Below, piece by piece: positions 52,786 to 61,022 of a stretch of DNA of 64,000 bases. The DNA comes from an uncultured Methanobrevibacter sp. (GTDB taxonomy: Archaea > Methanobacteriota > Methanobacteria > Methanobacteriales > Methanobacteriaceae): positions 128,878 through 192,877 of the forward strand of contig OMVY01000004.1 in NCBI GenBank assembly GCA_900314635.1, written 5' to 3'. Position 1 is the first letter of the stretch, and the number at the start of each line of letters is the position of its first letter. Position numbers and translations under genes: made by a program. The notes below the pieces were generated by a model, which worked only from the letters and a program-made list of their open reading frames with translations, ran no database searches and was not told the DNA's origin.

Positions 52786-53901
52786 ATGGAGCTTACAGAA
52801 ATTCATCCTGGCATTTTGATTGTTTATTATCTGATTCTGGCCCTATCCGCTTTTTTATTCAGCAATCCATATTATATGATCACATTCATTGTTTTAATGC
52901 TGTTTTTGATTTATCTTCAGGGAGTAAGATCAGAGCTTGTAAATGTAATGAAGATATTCATTCCTCTTGGAGTCTTGATCATAATCATAAATCCCTTATT
53001 CATCTACGAGGGAGCTCACAGGATATATCTCTGGGGAAGCTATTTCATAACATTGGAAGCTCTTGTCTATGGATTCCTGATGGCTGGAACATTTTTAATA
53101 GTTCTTCTCGCACTGTCAAGCTACAACAAGACTGTGTCTTATCAGGAAATGCTTTACATCCTATCAAAAAAGCTTCTGGTAATTTCCATGGTTCTTGTCA
53201 TGGCGTTGAGGTTCATTCCTCTTTTAAATTCCCGCGCTGTCGAGATTGAAAAGCTTTTCAAACTGGAAAACAGGGAATATTTGAATTCAGAAGATGCTCT
53301 TGAATCAAGTTCTGAAAATGAAAATCTTATTCAAGGTGTTGAAGGTTCAAATCTTATTCAAGGGGATGAAGGCTCAAATCTTATTCAAGGTGTTGAAGGC
53401 TCAAATGTTTTCCGTGAGGATGAAGACTCAAATCCAGATTTGAAAAATGGAGAAGAAATAGAATCCGTGCCTGTGGGGATAAAAACAGATTCAAAGATTA
53501 TCAACAAGGTGGCTTCAAGCAAGAGAGGTCGTAAATTAATTGAAAAAGCTCGAAATGTTGGAAACATCATGGGGGTTACCGTATCATGGTCCCTTGAAGA
53601 GGCAATGTTTACAGCTAAATCAATGAAAGCAAGGGGGTACAATGCCACTCAAAGAAGCAGTTATCTTTCATTCCATCTCAAGAAGGCGGATTATTGCTTC
53701 ATAGCATTTCTAATCATTGTTCTCGCTATTCTAGCTGTCGGACTGACTCAGGGCTATGGTTATATCAATGTATATCCCTCCCTTGACTTTTCATTCCATG
53801 ACCTGCCTTTGAATATTTATTATCTGGCTTTTGTACTGCTTTTGATGCCTTTGATATATTTGGAACTCAAGGAGGTGTGGATTTGGCGAAATCACTCTTG
53901 A
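52786..53901 (+). CDS. ECF transporter T component (CbiQ-like)
   Basis: 371 residues, longer than most T components because of a soluble insert. N-terminal TM helices at residues 10-60, 60-105 and 108-125, then ALRFIPLLNSRAVEIEKLF, an acidic, repetitive insert (about 170-240), and the coupling helix region RKLIEKARNVGNIMGVTVSWSLEEAMFTAKSMKARGYN with the typical A-x-G (ARG) signature, then two more TM helices. It joins the ABC subunits to the S component in the membrane. Next to CbiZ this suggests cobamide or cobinamide uptake. SD AGGGAGA, ATG 52786. The insert carries a 27-bp tandem DNA repeat. Confidence 0.85.
   Translation: MELTEIHPGILIVYYLILALSAFLFSNPYYMITFIVLMLFLIYLQGVRSELVNVMKIFIPLGVLIIIINPLFIYEGAHRIYLWGSYFITLEALVYGFLMAGTFLIVLLALSSYNKTVSYQEMLYILSKKLLVISMVLVMALRFIPLLNSRAVEIEKLFKLENREYLNSEDALESSSENENLIQGVEGSNLIQGDEGSNLIQGVEGSNVFREDEDSNPDLKNGEEIESVPVGIKTDSKIINKVASSKRGRKLIEKARNVGNIMGVTVSWSLEEAMFTAKSMKARGYNATQRSSYLSFHLKKADYCFIAFLIIVLAILAVGLTQGYGYINVYPSLDFSFHDLPLNIYYLAFVLLLMPLIYLELKEVWIWRNHS
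53323..53430 (+). repeat. 27-bp coding repeat in the T component
   Basis: Units such as AATCTTATTCAAGGTGTTGAAGGC (with 3 bp more) occur three times, then a divergent one. They encode NLIQG(V/D)EGS. The insert is acidic and probably a flexible loop. Confidence 0.8.
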
Positions 53902-54125
53902 ACCGTTCCTATTCGATTTCAAATTTCAAACTTTTAAAACTTCAAGATTATTCTTATAATTTATTTAAACTTCAAAATTACTATTATAATTTTTTTAATC
54001 TTCAAAATTATTCTTATAATTTATTTAAACAAAAAAATTACTATTATAATTTCTTTAAACTTCAAAATTATTCTTATAACTTATTTAAATTAATAAACAG
54101 GGAGGTCTTAAATGCCACTAATTGA
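53883..54125 (+). CDS. 80-residue peptide made of 10-residue repeats
   Basis: Start TTG 53883 is five bases after a near-perfect SD AAGGAGGTG (53869-53877) that lies inside the T-component gene. The ORF overlaps that gene's end (to 53901) and runs through five exact 30-bp repeats (53941-54090), without a stop, to 54125, where it overlaps the start of the ABC gene (ATG 54112) by 14 nt. The repeats translate as LQDYSYNLFK, LQNYYYNFFN, LQNYSYNLFK, QKNYYYNFFK, LQNYSYNLFK, i.e. Tyr/Asn/Phe-rich amphipathic decapeptides. It may be a real protein, or a means of translational coupling from T to A. No homologue known to me. Confidence 0.45.
   Translation: MAKSLLNRSYSISNFKLLKLQDYSYNLFKLQNYYYNFFNLQNYSYNLFKQKNYYYNFFKLQNYSYNLFKLINREVLNATN
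53941..54090. repeat. 30-bp tandem repeat, five units, alternating
   Basis: Units begin at 53941, 53971, 54001, 54031 and 54061, each exactly 30 bp, alternating between two types (A: TTATTCTTATAATTTATTT; B: TTACTATTATAATTT), giving a 60-bp higher-order unit A-B-A-B-A. Confidence 0.95.
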
Positions 54126-55908
54126 ACTGAAGGATTTTAATTTTTCATATGCCAGCACTGACGGCAGCGATAAAACATTCGAATGCCTGCATGATATAAA
54201 CCTTGAAATCAACTATGGCGATTTTGTTCTTCTATGCGGACCTTCAGGATGCGGAAAAACCACTCTTTTAAGCAATCTTAAAAAAGAACTGATTCCAAAC
54301 GGCCTGAGATCAGGCATAGCCAGATACAACGGCATTGGAATCTCCCAGCTTGATGATGAAACATCAGCATGCGACATCGGATACCTCTTTCAAAATCCAG
54401 ACAGCCAGATTGTCACAGATACTGTTATCCAGGAGATTGCATTTCCACTTGAAAACATAGGAGTTTCAAGTGAGGAGATTAGAAACAGAATAAGCGAGCT
54501 TGCAGCATTCTTCGGCTTGAACGACATACTGCACAAAAACGTCAACGAGCTTTCAGGGGGACAGAAACAGCTGGTTAATCTTTGTTCCCTGCTGGTATTG
54601 AGGCCGAAGGTATTGCTGCTTGACGAGCCTATGTCACAGCTGGATCCTATTGCATCATATGACTTTTTATCAATTCTTCGCCGTTTGAATGAGGAGTTCT
54701 CCATCACAATACTCATCAGCGAACACAAGTCAGACAATATATTCTCATTCGTCGACAAGGTTGTCTTCATGGAGAATGGAAGGATAAAATATGACAAGAA
54801 TCCAAGAGAGGTGTCCAAGACAGCTTTCGAGGATGATGTTTTCAAGCATTACCTTCCACAGGTGGCAAAAATACACAACCTTCTTGGAGCAAGGCATTCT
54901 CAATTAAGTAAAATGGAAATGCCTTTAAGCATTCGAGAGGCAAGACGATCTCTCAATACAATTCATGATGATTTAATCAAAATAAGCGAAGATGGTGAAA
55001 AAAATCAAAATCCTGATTTGGCTCATGTAGATAGTGATAACAATTCCCATAAAAAATCAATATTTTCAAGAAAGGCCAATGATTCCATCATTCGAATGAA
55101 TGGAATTTACTTTGCATATATCAAGGGCCATCTTGTTTTGAAGAATCTTGATTTCGATTTGAAGAAGGGAGACTTCATTGGAATAATCGGTGGAAACGGA
55201 GTGGGCAAATCCACATTCCTTCAATTGATGTGCGGATTGTTAAAGCCGATTAAAGGAAAAGTAAAATATCAAAAGAACTTGAATATCGCCTATGTGCACC
55301 AGAACCCTATGATTCATTTCTCAAGGGACAATGTAAAGGCAGAGCTTGTAAAGAATCTGGATATCGATTCCGATGTAAAATCAAAGCTTGTTGAGATGGA
55401 TGATGGGGATTTCATCAATTCAAAGACTTTGAATGGCTTGAATTTCAATAATCTGAATTTCAAATTCAAGGATTTGATTGAGTTCTTTGGAATCTCACAC
55501 CTTTTAAGCCAGCATCCTTATGACTGCAGCGGAGGAGAGCAGCAGAAAATCGTAATCATCCAAGCACTGCTCAAGGATGCAGATGTTCTGGTTCTGGACG
55601 AGCCAACCAAGGGGCTTGACCCGATATCAAGCCTTAACCTATCAAAAGAGCTTAATGAGCTTAATGGAAATGGTCTTACCATAGTGATGACAAGCCATGA
55701 CCTTGATTTCGTTGCAAACAACTGCAGGAGATGTCTGATGTTCTTTGACATGAACATTCAAATTGATTCCCCTCCAAAGGAGATATTCAGGGAGAACAAT
55801 TTCTATACGACTTTTGTGAACCGTATGGTCAAGGATTACATTCCGCAGGCTGTTACTATTGATGATGTCTGCAGTTTGTGGGATTTGGATGGTTCTTCTC
55901 TTGAGTGA
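54112..55908 (+). CDS. ECF transporter, two ATPase domains fused
   Basis: 598 residues. Two ABC units in one chain: the first has Walker A LLCGPSGCGKTTLLS (about residues 40-53), Q-loop LFQNPDSQIVTD, signature ELSGGQKQL and Walker B VLLLDEPMSQLDP; the second has IIGGNGVGKSTFLQL (about 360), YVHQNPMIHFS, signature DCSGGEQQK and VLVLDEPTKGLDP, with switch His in both. A linker of about 60 residues, charged, parts them. It powers the T/S complex. SD GGGAGG sits seven bases before ATG 54112. Family members normally are two genes (EcfA1/A2); the fusion is seen in some archaea. Confidence 0.92.
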   Translation: MPLIELKDFNFSYASTDGSDKTFECLHDINLEINYGDFVLLCGPSGCGKTTLLSNLKKELIPNGLRSGIARYNGIGISQLDDETSACDIGYLFQNPDSQIVTDTVIQEIAFPLENIGVSSEEIRNRISELAAFFGLNDILHKNVNELSGGQKQLVNLCSLLVLRPKVLLLDEPMSQLDPIASYDFLSILRRLNEEFSITILISEHKSDNIFSFVDKVVFMENGRIKYDKNPREVSKTAFEDDVFKHYLPQVAKIHNLLGARHSQLSKMEMPLSIREARRSLNTIHDDLIKISEDGEKNQNPDLAHVDSDNNSHKKSIFSRKANDSIIRMNGIYFAYIKGHLVLKNLDFDLKKGDFIGIIGGNGVGKSTFLQLMCGLLKPIKGKVKYQKNLNIAYVHQNPMIHFSRDNVKAELVKNLDIDSDVKSKLVEMDDGDFINSKTLNGLNFNNLNFKFKDLIEFFGISHLLSQHPYDCSGGEQQKIVIIQALLKDADVLVLDEPTKGLDPISSLNLSKELNELNGNGLTIVMTSHDLDFVANNCRRCLMFFDMNIQIDSPPKEIFRENNFYTTFVNRMVKDYIPQAVTIDDVCSLWDLDGSSLE

Positions 55909-55963
55909 AAGTGAGATTCTGCAGTTTGTGGGATTTTGGATGGTTCTTCTCTTGATGAGTGAA
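55868..55963. repeat. 50-bp direct duplication including the 3' end of the ABC gene
   Basis: CTGCAGTTTGTGGGAT starts at 55869 and again at 55919. The first copy encodes the last 13 residues and the TGA of the ABC gene; the second, outside the gene, differs by an added T and an extra ATGA. Confidence 0.9.
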
Positions 55964-56177
55964 GTTTTTTTACAATTTTTCCTTTGAAGGATTTAAAATT
56001 ATTTTAAGATAATTTATTTTAAGATAATTATTTTGAGAAATTTATTGAGAGTTATTGCTATTCAAACATGATGGAGATATTTTAAATCTTTCAATAGTTT
56101 TTTTAATGATTAAATTTAATATTATTATATTGAGATTAAAATGAAAAGTTAGATTTTATTTTAGGAAGTGTAGATCA

Positions 56178-56825
56178 ATGGATGTATTTATGATTACAAT
56201 GCTTATCACATCAATCCTGCTCATCTTGGGATTTGTGTACATGGCATTCAAAATGTTCGAGAATTCTAAGCCTACTGTCGAATCAATTGTTCTTCTGGCT
56301 ATTCTTGTAGCCATAGCAGTTCTAGGACGACTGCTTCTTTTGTCCATTCCAGGTATCCAGGCGGGTTCCTTCATTATCATAATGGTTGGAGTCGTATACG
56401 GCCGTGAAGAAGGATTCCTTGTCGGAGCCCTTGCAGCCCTTGTAGGCGACCTCTTTGTTGGAATAGGATACTGGGCTGTATTCCAGATGCTTGGATGGGG
56501 TCTCATGGGCGCCACAGCTGGAATGCTTGCAGAACGTTTTGAAAATCCATGGTTCAGAGTTGTTTTCGGTTTTGCATGGGGTTACCTTTACGGATGGATT
56601 ACAGATATCTCAGCAATCTTTTATACAGGAATAAGACTGGAATTGGGACCTATACTTGCTTTATACGCCAACGGTATAGCATACGACTTCGCACACGGTA
56701 TGGCAAATGCAGTTCTCTTATTCGTCTTCTATGACTGGTTCAAGAAGATCTTCCTTCGTGCTAAAACCAAGTATCTTGATGGAGCTGAACAGGTTCCGGT
56801 GGAATCTGATTCCATTGATTTATAG
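56178..56825 (+). CDS. ECF transporter S component
   Basis: 215 residues, six TM helices. Central motifs ILVAIAVLGRLLLLSIPGIQAGSFIIIMVGVVYGREEGFLVGALAALVGDLFVGIGYWAVFQMLGWGLMGATAGML are the S-component hallmark (helix-1 A-x-x-x-A region that contacts T). The C-terminal part holds DISAIFYTG and a hydrophilic tail. Substrate is set by this subunit; I cannot identify a riboflavin, biotin or B12 class by eye, but the neighbouring CbiZ gene favours a cobamide. A 270-bp gap separates it from the ABC gene. SD AGGAAGTG, ATG 56178. Confidence 0.85.
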   Translation: MDVFMITMLITSILLILGFVYMAFKMFENSKPTVESIVLLAILVAIAVLGRLLLLSIPGIQAGSFIIIMVGVVYGREEGFLVGALAALVGDLFVGIGYWAVFQMLGWGLMGATAGMLAERFENPWFRVVFGFAWGYLYGWITDISAIFYTGIRLELGPILALYANGIAYDFAHGMANAVLLFVFYDWFKKIFLRAKTKYLDGAEQVPVESDSIDL

Positions 56826-56897
56826 ATTTTAAATTTTATAATTTTTTCTTTTTTTTTAATTTTTATTTTTCTTTCAATTCAATTCTGGAGCAATATT

Positions 56898-58076
56898 ATG
56901 ACTAAAGATGGAGATTTCGAACTGATATTTGAAACCTGTGACGGTGATAAAGTATTGAGGGATGAAAGTAACGTCCTTGTCAGATTTGCTCAAAAAAGAA
57001 ATGGAATAGTTACTTCCTGGATAAATGCAGGCTACAGGGAAGATTTAGAAGCTGTTTTCAATCATCAATTGTCCCAGGATACTCTTGACGAAGAGGAATC
57101 CGAAGAGATAGAAATATCCGATTATTTGAAGGGTTTATCTCATGAAATGGCTTCTTCTCTTGATTTGGATGAAAATAGGATAAGCGGACTTGTCACATCA
57201 GCTAAAATGACAAATGTCGGCATATCAACTGAGAGATTTAGAAAACTTGAAGTCACAGCTATTTCCACTGCAGGCACTAATGTCAATGCAGGTTCTGCAG
57301 GCGATCCTGCAAGTTATTACGAGGAAAACGGCCATTTTGATTTGGATATCAATCAAAGTGCTGGTGATTGTAGTGAAAGTCTTGATGATGAGGTAGCTGG
57401 TGGCGAGGATAATAGAACTGTTAATGATGATGGTGTTTTTCCTGAAAAGCCAGGTACCATAAACTCAATAATTCTCATAAATGCCTGTTTGGATGAAAGT
57501 TCAATTCTTCTAGCTGAAATGACAGCTGTAGAGGCTAAAACAGTAGCTCTGCGTGATTTGATGATTCCAAGCTGCTATTCAAATGAAGTAGCTACTGGAA
57601 CAGGAACCGATGGAATAGCTATTTTTTCTAATATGGAAAGCGAAAACCATGTTGAAATTGCTGGAAAACATTCCAAACTTGGTGAGATGATTGCAAAAAC
57701 AGTAATAGATTCAATCAAGACAGCTCTTGAAAAGCAGATCTGGCTGACTCCTTCATACCAGTCCAATGCACTTGTGAGATTGGAAAGGTATAGGACAGAC
57801 CTTGATGCTTTTTATAATGATTATCTTGGTTTGGATGAGTGTCAAAAGCAGGAATTCATCAAGTCCTTGATTGAAGTCGACAAGAATCCGGAGCTTATAG
57901 GCTATGTTTCCCTGGTTTTATCAATTCTCGATCAGTTCCGTTCAGGATTGATAAGCAAAAATGCCGCATCTGTTGTTATAGGATCTCTTTTTGATAATCA
58001 ATTCAATAAAGAACAATGGCATAATATGAGGATGCTTGTTGAATATATTGTTAAAATCAATTTAGGGGATATTTAA
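56898..58076 (+). CDS. cbiZ: Adenosylcobinamide amidohydrolase CbiZ
   Basis: 392 residues. CbiZ cuts the aminopropanol side chain of adenosylcobinamide (or complete cobamides) to give adenosylcobyrate for remodelling. Motifs seen: KMTNVGISTERFRKLEVTAISTAGTNVNAGSAGDPASYYE and, after an acidic insert (about 160-190), GTINSIILINACLDESSILLAEMTAVEAKTVALRDLMIPSCYSNEVATGTGTDGIAIFS. The C-terminal 110 residues (TALEKQIWLTP...) are extra to the core. This links the preceding ECF genes to corrinoid salvage. SD CTGGAGC, ATG 56898. It may be co-transcribed with the S component (72-bp gap). Confidence 0.85.
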   Translation: MTKDGDFELIFETCDGDKVLRDESNVLVRFAQKRNGIVTSWINAGYREDLEAVFNHQLSQDTLDEEESEEIEISDYLKGLSHEMASSLDLDENRISGLVTSAKMTNVGISTERFRKLEVTAISTAGTNVNAGSAGDPASYYEENGHFDLDINQSAGDCSESLDDEVAGGEDNRTVNDDGVFPEKPGTINSIILINACLDESSILLAEMTAVEAKTVALRDLMIPSCYSNEVATGTGTDGIAIFSNMESENHVEIAGKHSKLGEMIAKTVIDSIKTALEKQIWLTPSYQSNALVRLERYRTDLDAFYNDYLGLDECQKQEFIKSLIEVDKNPELIGYVSLVLSILDQFRSGLISKNAASVVIGSLFDNQFNKEQWHNMRMLVEYIVKINLGDI

Positions 58077-58298
58077 CTATTTTTAATTTTGCTTTTAATT
58101 TCATTTATTAGATGTGATTTTTTAATTTAGACAATTTTCACTAGGAATTTTTAATTATTTTTTAAAAATCAACTTAGTTTATATAGTTTTAAAAACATAT
58201 TTAATAACATATTTTTTATTAACAAATAATTAAAAAATATTATTAATTAATTATCTAATCAACTTAACTATGCTAATAACTATTATAAAGGTGAGTAA

Positions 58299-58757
<459 letters not shown>

Positions 58758-58784
58758 AATAAATTTATAAGCGAATCGGGTTTG

Positions 58785-59552
58785 ATGGATGGATTAAATT
58801 CGGTTCATTGGATGAAATCCCTTAGAATTATTTTTGATAACATGTCTGATTTAGAAAACAAAATTGATTTTGATGAAGTTTTTCTGGTTATTCCGGCTTA
58901 TAATGAAGAGAAAACAGTTTCTGCCATTATTGAGGAAATAGCCAGCCAGGGATATAATGTCGTTTTAGTAAACGACGGCTCCAAAGACAATACCCTTGAA
59001 CTTGCCATGCAATCCCAGGAAAAATTTCCGAATAAGATATTCATAGTCTCCCATATGATAAACAGGGGACTGGGAGCTGCTTTAAAAACAGGAATGTCTG
59101 TTGCACTCAAGCATGGAGCCAGATACATCTTGACATTTGATGCTGACGGACAGCACGAAATAAGCGACATTCCAAAGGTTGTCGAGCCATTGCAAGCTGG
59201 AAGAGCCGATGTTGTAATAGGTTCCAGGCCCTTTGAGGACATGCCTATTTCCAAAAGCTTTGCAAATTACATAATGAATTTCCTCACACTTGTTTTCTAT
59301 GGATGCAAGGTGAAGGATTCCCAATCAGGTTTGAGAGGCTTTACCGCCGATGCCGCTAGCAAGATGGATATTGTATCTGCAGGTTATGGAGTTTCATCAG
59401 AGTTCATCAAGAAAATCAAGGATAATGATTTGAGAATGGAAGAGGTTATAATCACAACCATTTATACTACTGAAACTCAAAACAAGGGAACTGATGCTAT
59501 TGTAGGGCTTAAGATATTATTTAAAATGACTATTGACCTTTTCAGGCTTTGA
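58785..59552 (+). CDS. Family 2 glycosyltransferase, polyprenol-phosphate type
   Basis: 255 residues from ATG 58785; ATG 58842 (MSDLENKI) is also possible and neither has a clear SD. TATA-like TTTATAA at 58764-58770 lies close. GT-A motifs: VFLVIPAYNEEKTVSAIIEEI, VVLVNDGSKDNTLELA, NRGLGAALKTGMSVALKHGARYILTFDADGQHEISDI, RADVVIGSRPFE and the GT2 C-part FYGCKVKDSQSGLRGFTADAASKM. This is the dolichol-phosphate mannose synthase-like set. It should load a sugar on polyprenyl phosphate for surface glycans. The next gene (DUF2304) is its usual companion. Confidence 0.85.
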   Translation: MDGLNSVHWMKSLRIIFDNMSDLENKIDFDEVFLVIPAYNEEKTVSAIIEEIASQGYNVVLVNDGSKDNTLELAMQSQEKFPNKIFIVSHMINRGLGAALKTGMSVALKHGARYILTFDADGQHEISDIPKVVEPLQAGRADVVIGSRPFEDMPISKSFANYIMNFLTLVFYGCKVKDSQSGLRGFTADAASKMDIVSAGYGVSSEFIKKIKDNDLRMEEVIITTIYTTETQNKGTDAIVGLKILFKMTIDLFRL

Positions 59553-59698
59553 GTATTTTGGTGATTATAGGTTTATTCGGACTTTGTGATTAATGATTAT
59601 ATGTTTATTTGGACTTTGAGATTAGTGAGTATAGATTTATCAAGCTAAGATAAGGAAGTGTTAATATTATTTTCGGAATACGCATTTATCAATTCATA

Positions 59699-60052
59699 AT
59701 GATTCTGCTTGCTATTGCTTTTATAGCTTTTGTAGTGAATAGGGTCAGATACAATAAATCCACCATTCCTACTTTGATTTTAAGCATTCTCATGTGGGTG
59801 GTCATCATATTCTTTGCATTCGCACCTAGGATGTCTGATCCATTAGCAGGGTATTTCGGATTGAGCAGAGGATTGGATTTGCTGCTTATCATTGGCTTGT
59901 TCATATGCTTGTATGCCATATTCAGACTGTATATGCATATTGAAAGCCTGGACAATAAACTGACTGATCTGGTCAGGGAACTGGCTATTGCAAATGAGAT
60001 CATTGCAAAATATGAAGAAGATAAGGAATCAGAGAATGAAGATGATTCCTGA
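59699..60052 (+). CDS. DUF2304 membrane protein
   Basis: 117 residues from ATG 59699. Three TM helices (about residues 1-13, 24-44, 57-78) and a coiled-coil-like C-terminus (LDNKLTDLVRELAIANEIIAKYEEDKE). DUF2304 proteins occur with polyprenol-phosphate glycosyltransferases, as here. No SD precedes this ATG, but AAGGAAGTG at 59652-59660 is followed by ATT codons in the same frame (59666, 59669) that would add IIFGIRIYQF and complete the first TM helix; the true start may be ATT. See findings. Confidence 0.75.
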   Translation: MILLAIAFIAFVVNRVRYNKSTIPTLILSILMWVVIIFFAFAPRMSDPLAGYFGLSRGLDLLLIIGLFICLYAIFRLYMHIESLDNKLTDLVRELAIANEIIAKYEEDKESENEDDS

Positions 60053-60246
60053 TTTATTTATTTATAATTTTTTTACAGATTAAGATTATTTCATCGAATT
60101 TTTATAATTCATTATGCTTTGTTGACTTTTTACAAATTAAGGTTATTTTATTGAATTTTTATAAATTCATTATAAATTGTTGACTTTTTACAAATTAATG
60201 GTTATTAAAGATTGCATTGAGTTAGTATTTTTATAGAAGGCGAATA

Positions 60247-60254
60247 TTATAAAG
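60247..60254 (+). promoter_or_regulatory. TATA box of a probable leaderless transcript
   Basis: TTATAAAG at 60247-60254 lies about 25 bases before ATG 60276, the distance expected between a TATA box and the transcription start in archaea, and there is no SD before the ATG. So the mRNA probably begins at the start codon. Confidence 0.5.
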
Positions 60255-60275
60255 ATATTATATTGCGGTTTTATT

Positions 60276-61022
60276 ATGTTATTGTATTTTAGAGGTTGTA
60301 CTGCGAGGGAGAGGTTGAATTCAATTGCGGAATCAACTGAAGCTATTTTAAAGGCTGCAGATATTGAATATGAAACTTTGGATGATGAGAAATGCTGCGG
60401 CTCTGTTCTGCTTAGAACTGGTTTTCGTGAGGATGCAATCAGCCAGATGAGGCTGAATGCTCGTGATTTGGAAGGCAGAACCATTGTTACATCCTGTGCA
60501 GGCTGTTATAAGACACTAAAAGAAGATTACAAAGATCTTGTTGGATGCGAATTGGATGTCATGCATATTTCCCAATTGCTTGATAAGTTGATTGAAGATG
60601 GCAGATTGAAGCTTAAAGCTAATGATTTGAAGGTCACATACCATGACCCATGTCATTTAGGCCGTCATGCCGGAGAGTTTGAAGCTCCTAGAAATGTAAT
60701 TTCCTCCATTTCCGATTTGGTCGAGATGGAAAACATTAGAAACAAGTCCCGATGCTGCGGCTCAGGGGGAGGAGTGAAATCCGCTTATGGAGACCTTTCA
60801 AATTCAATAGCAAGGCTTAGAATAAGCGAAGCCGAGGATACTGGCGCTGATTTGTTGGTATCTGCATGTCCTTTTTGTAAATTGAACTTGTCAGAAAACT
60901 CCAATGATTTGGAAGTGCTTGACTTGTGCGAATTTGTTTTGAACAATCTGGACTGTGATGATAGTAATGATAACAAATCTTCTAATGAGAATGAGGAATC
61001 CTTGAAGGAGGCAGATTTATGA
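60276..61022 (+). CDS. (Fe-S)-binding CCG-domain protein, LutA/HdrB-like
   Basis: 248 residues. Two cysteine-rich CCG domains: YFRGCTARERLN...DDEKCCGSVLL and SCAGCYKTL (first), then YHDPCHLGRHAGEFEAPRNVI...SRCCGSGGGVKSAYG and SACPFCKLNLS (second). Each C-x(30-40)-CCG-x(30-40)-C-x2-C set can bind a non-cubane 4Fe-4S cluster as in HdrB, LldE/LutA and succinate:quinone subunits. It ends ATGA-overlapping with the following LutB-like gene. Together they resemble a lactate-utilisation electron complex; the substrate in a methanogen is unknown. Possibly leaderless mRNA. Confidence 0.85.
   Translation: MLLYFRGCTARERLNSIAESTEAILKAADIEYETLDDEKCCGSVLLRTGFREDAISQMRLNARDLEGRTIVTSCAGCYKTLKEDYKDLVGCELDVMHISQLLDKLIEDGRLKLKANDLKVTYHDPCHLGRHAGEFEAPRNVISSISDLVEMENIRNKSRCCGSGGGVKSAYGDLSNSIARLRISEAEDTGADLLVSACPFCKLNLSENSNDLEVLDLCEFVLNNLDCDDSNDNKSSNENEESLKEADL

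Noticed and set aside
52668-53249. 193-codon ORF overlapping the ECF T component
   Set aside because: Different frame of a well-supported membrane gene; no family features and it starts within T-rich upstream DNA.
53941-54090. CRISPR-like 30-bp repeats
   Set aside because: Units are contiguous with no spacers and lie inside an operon.
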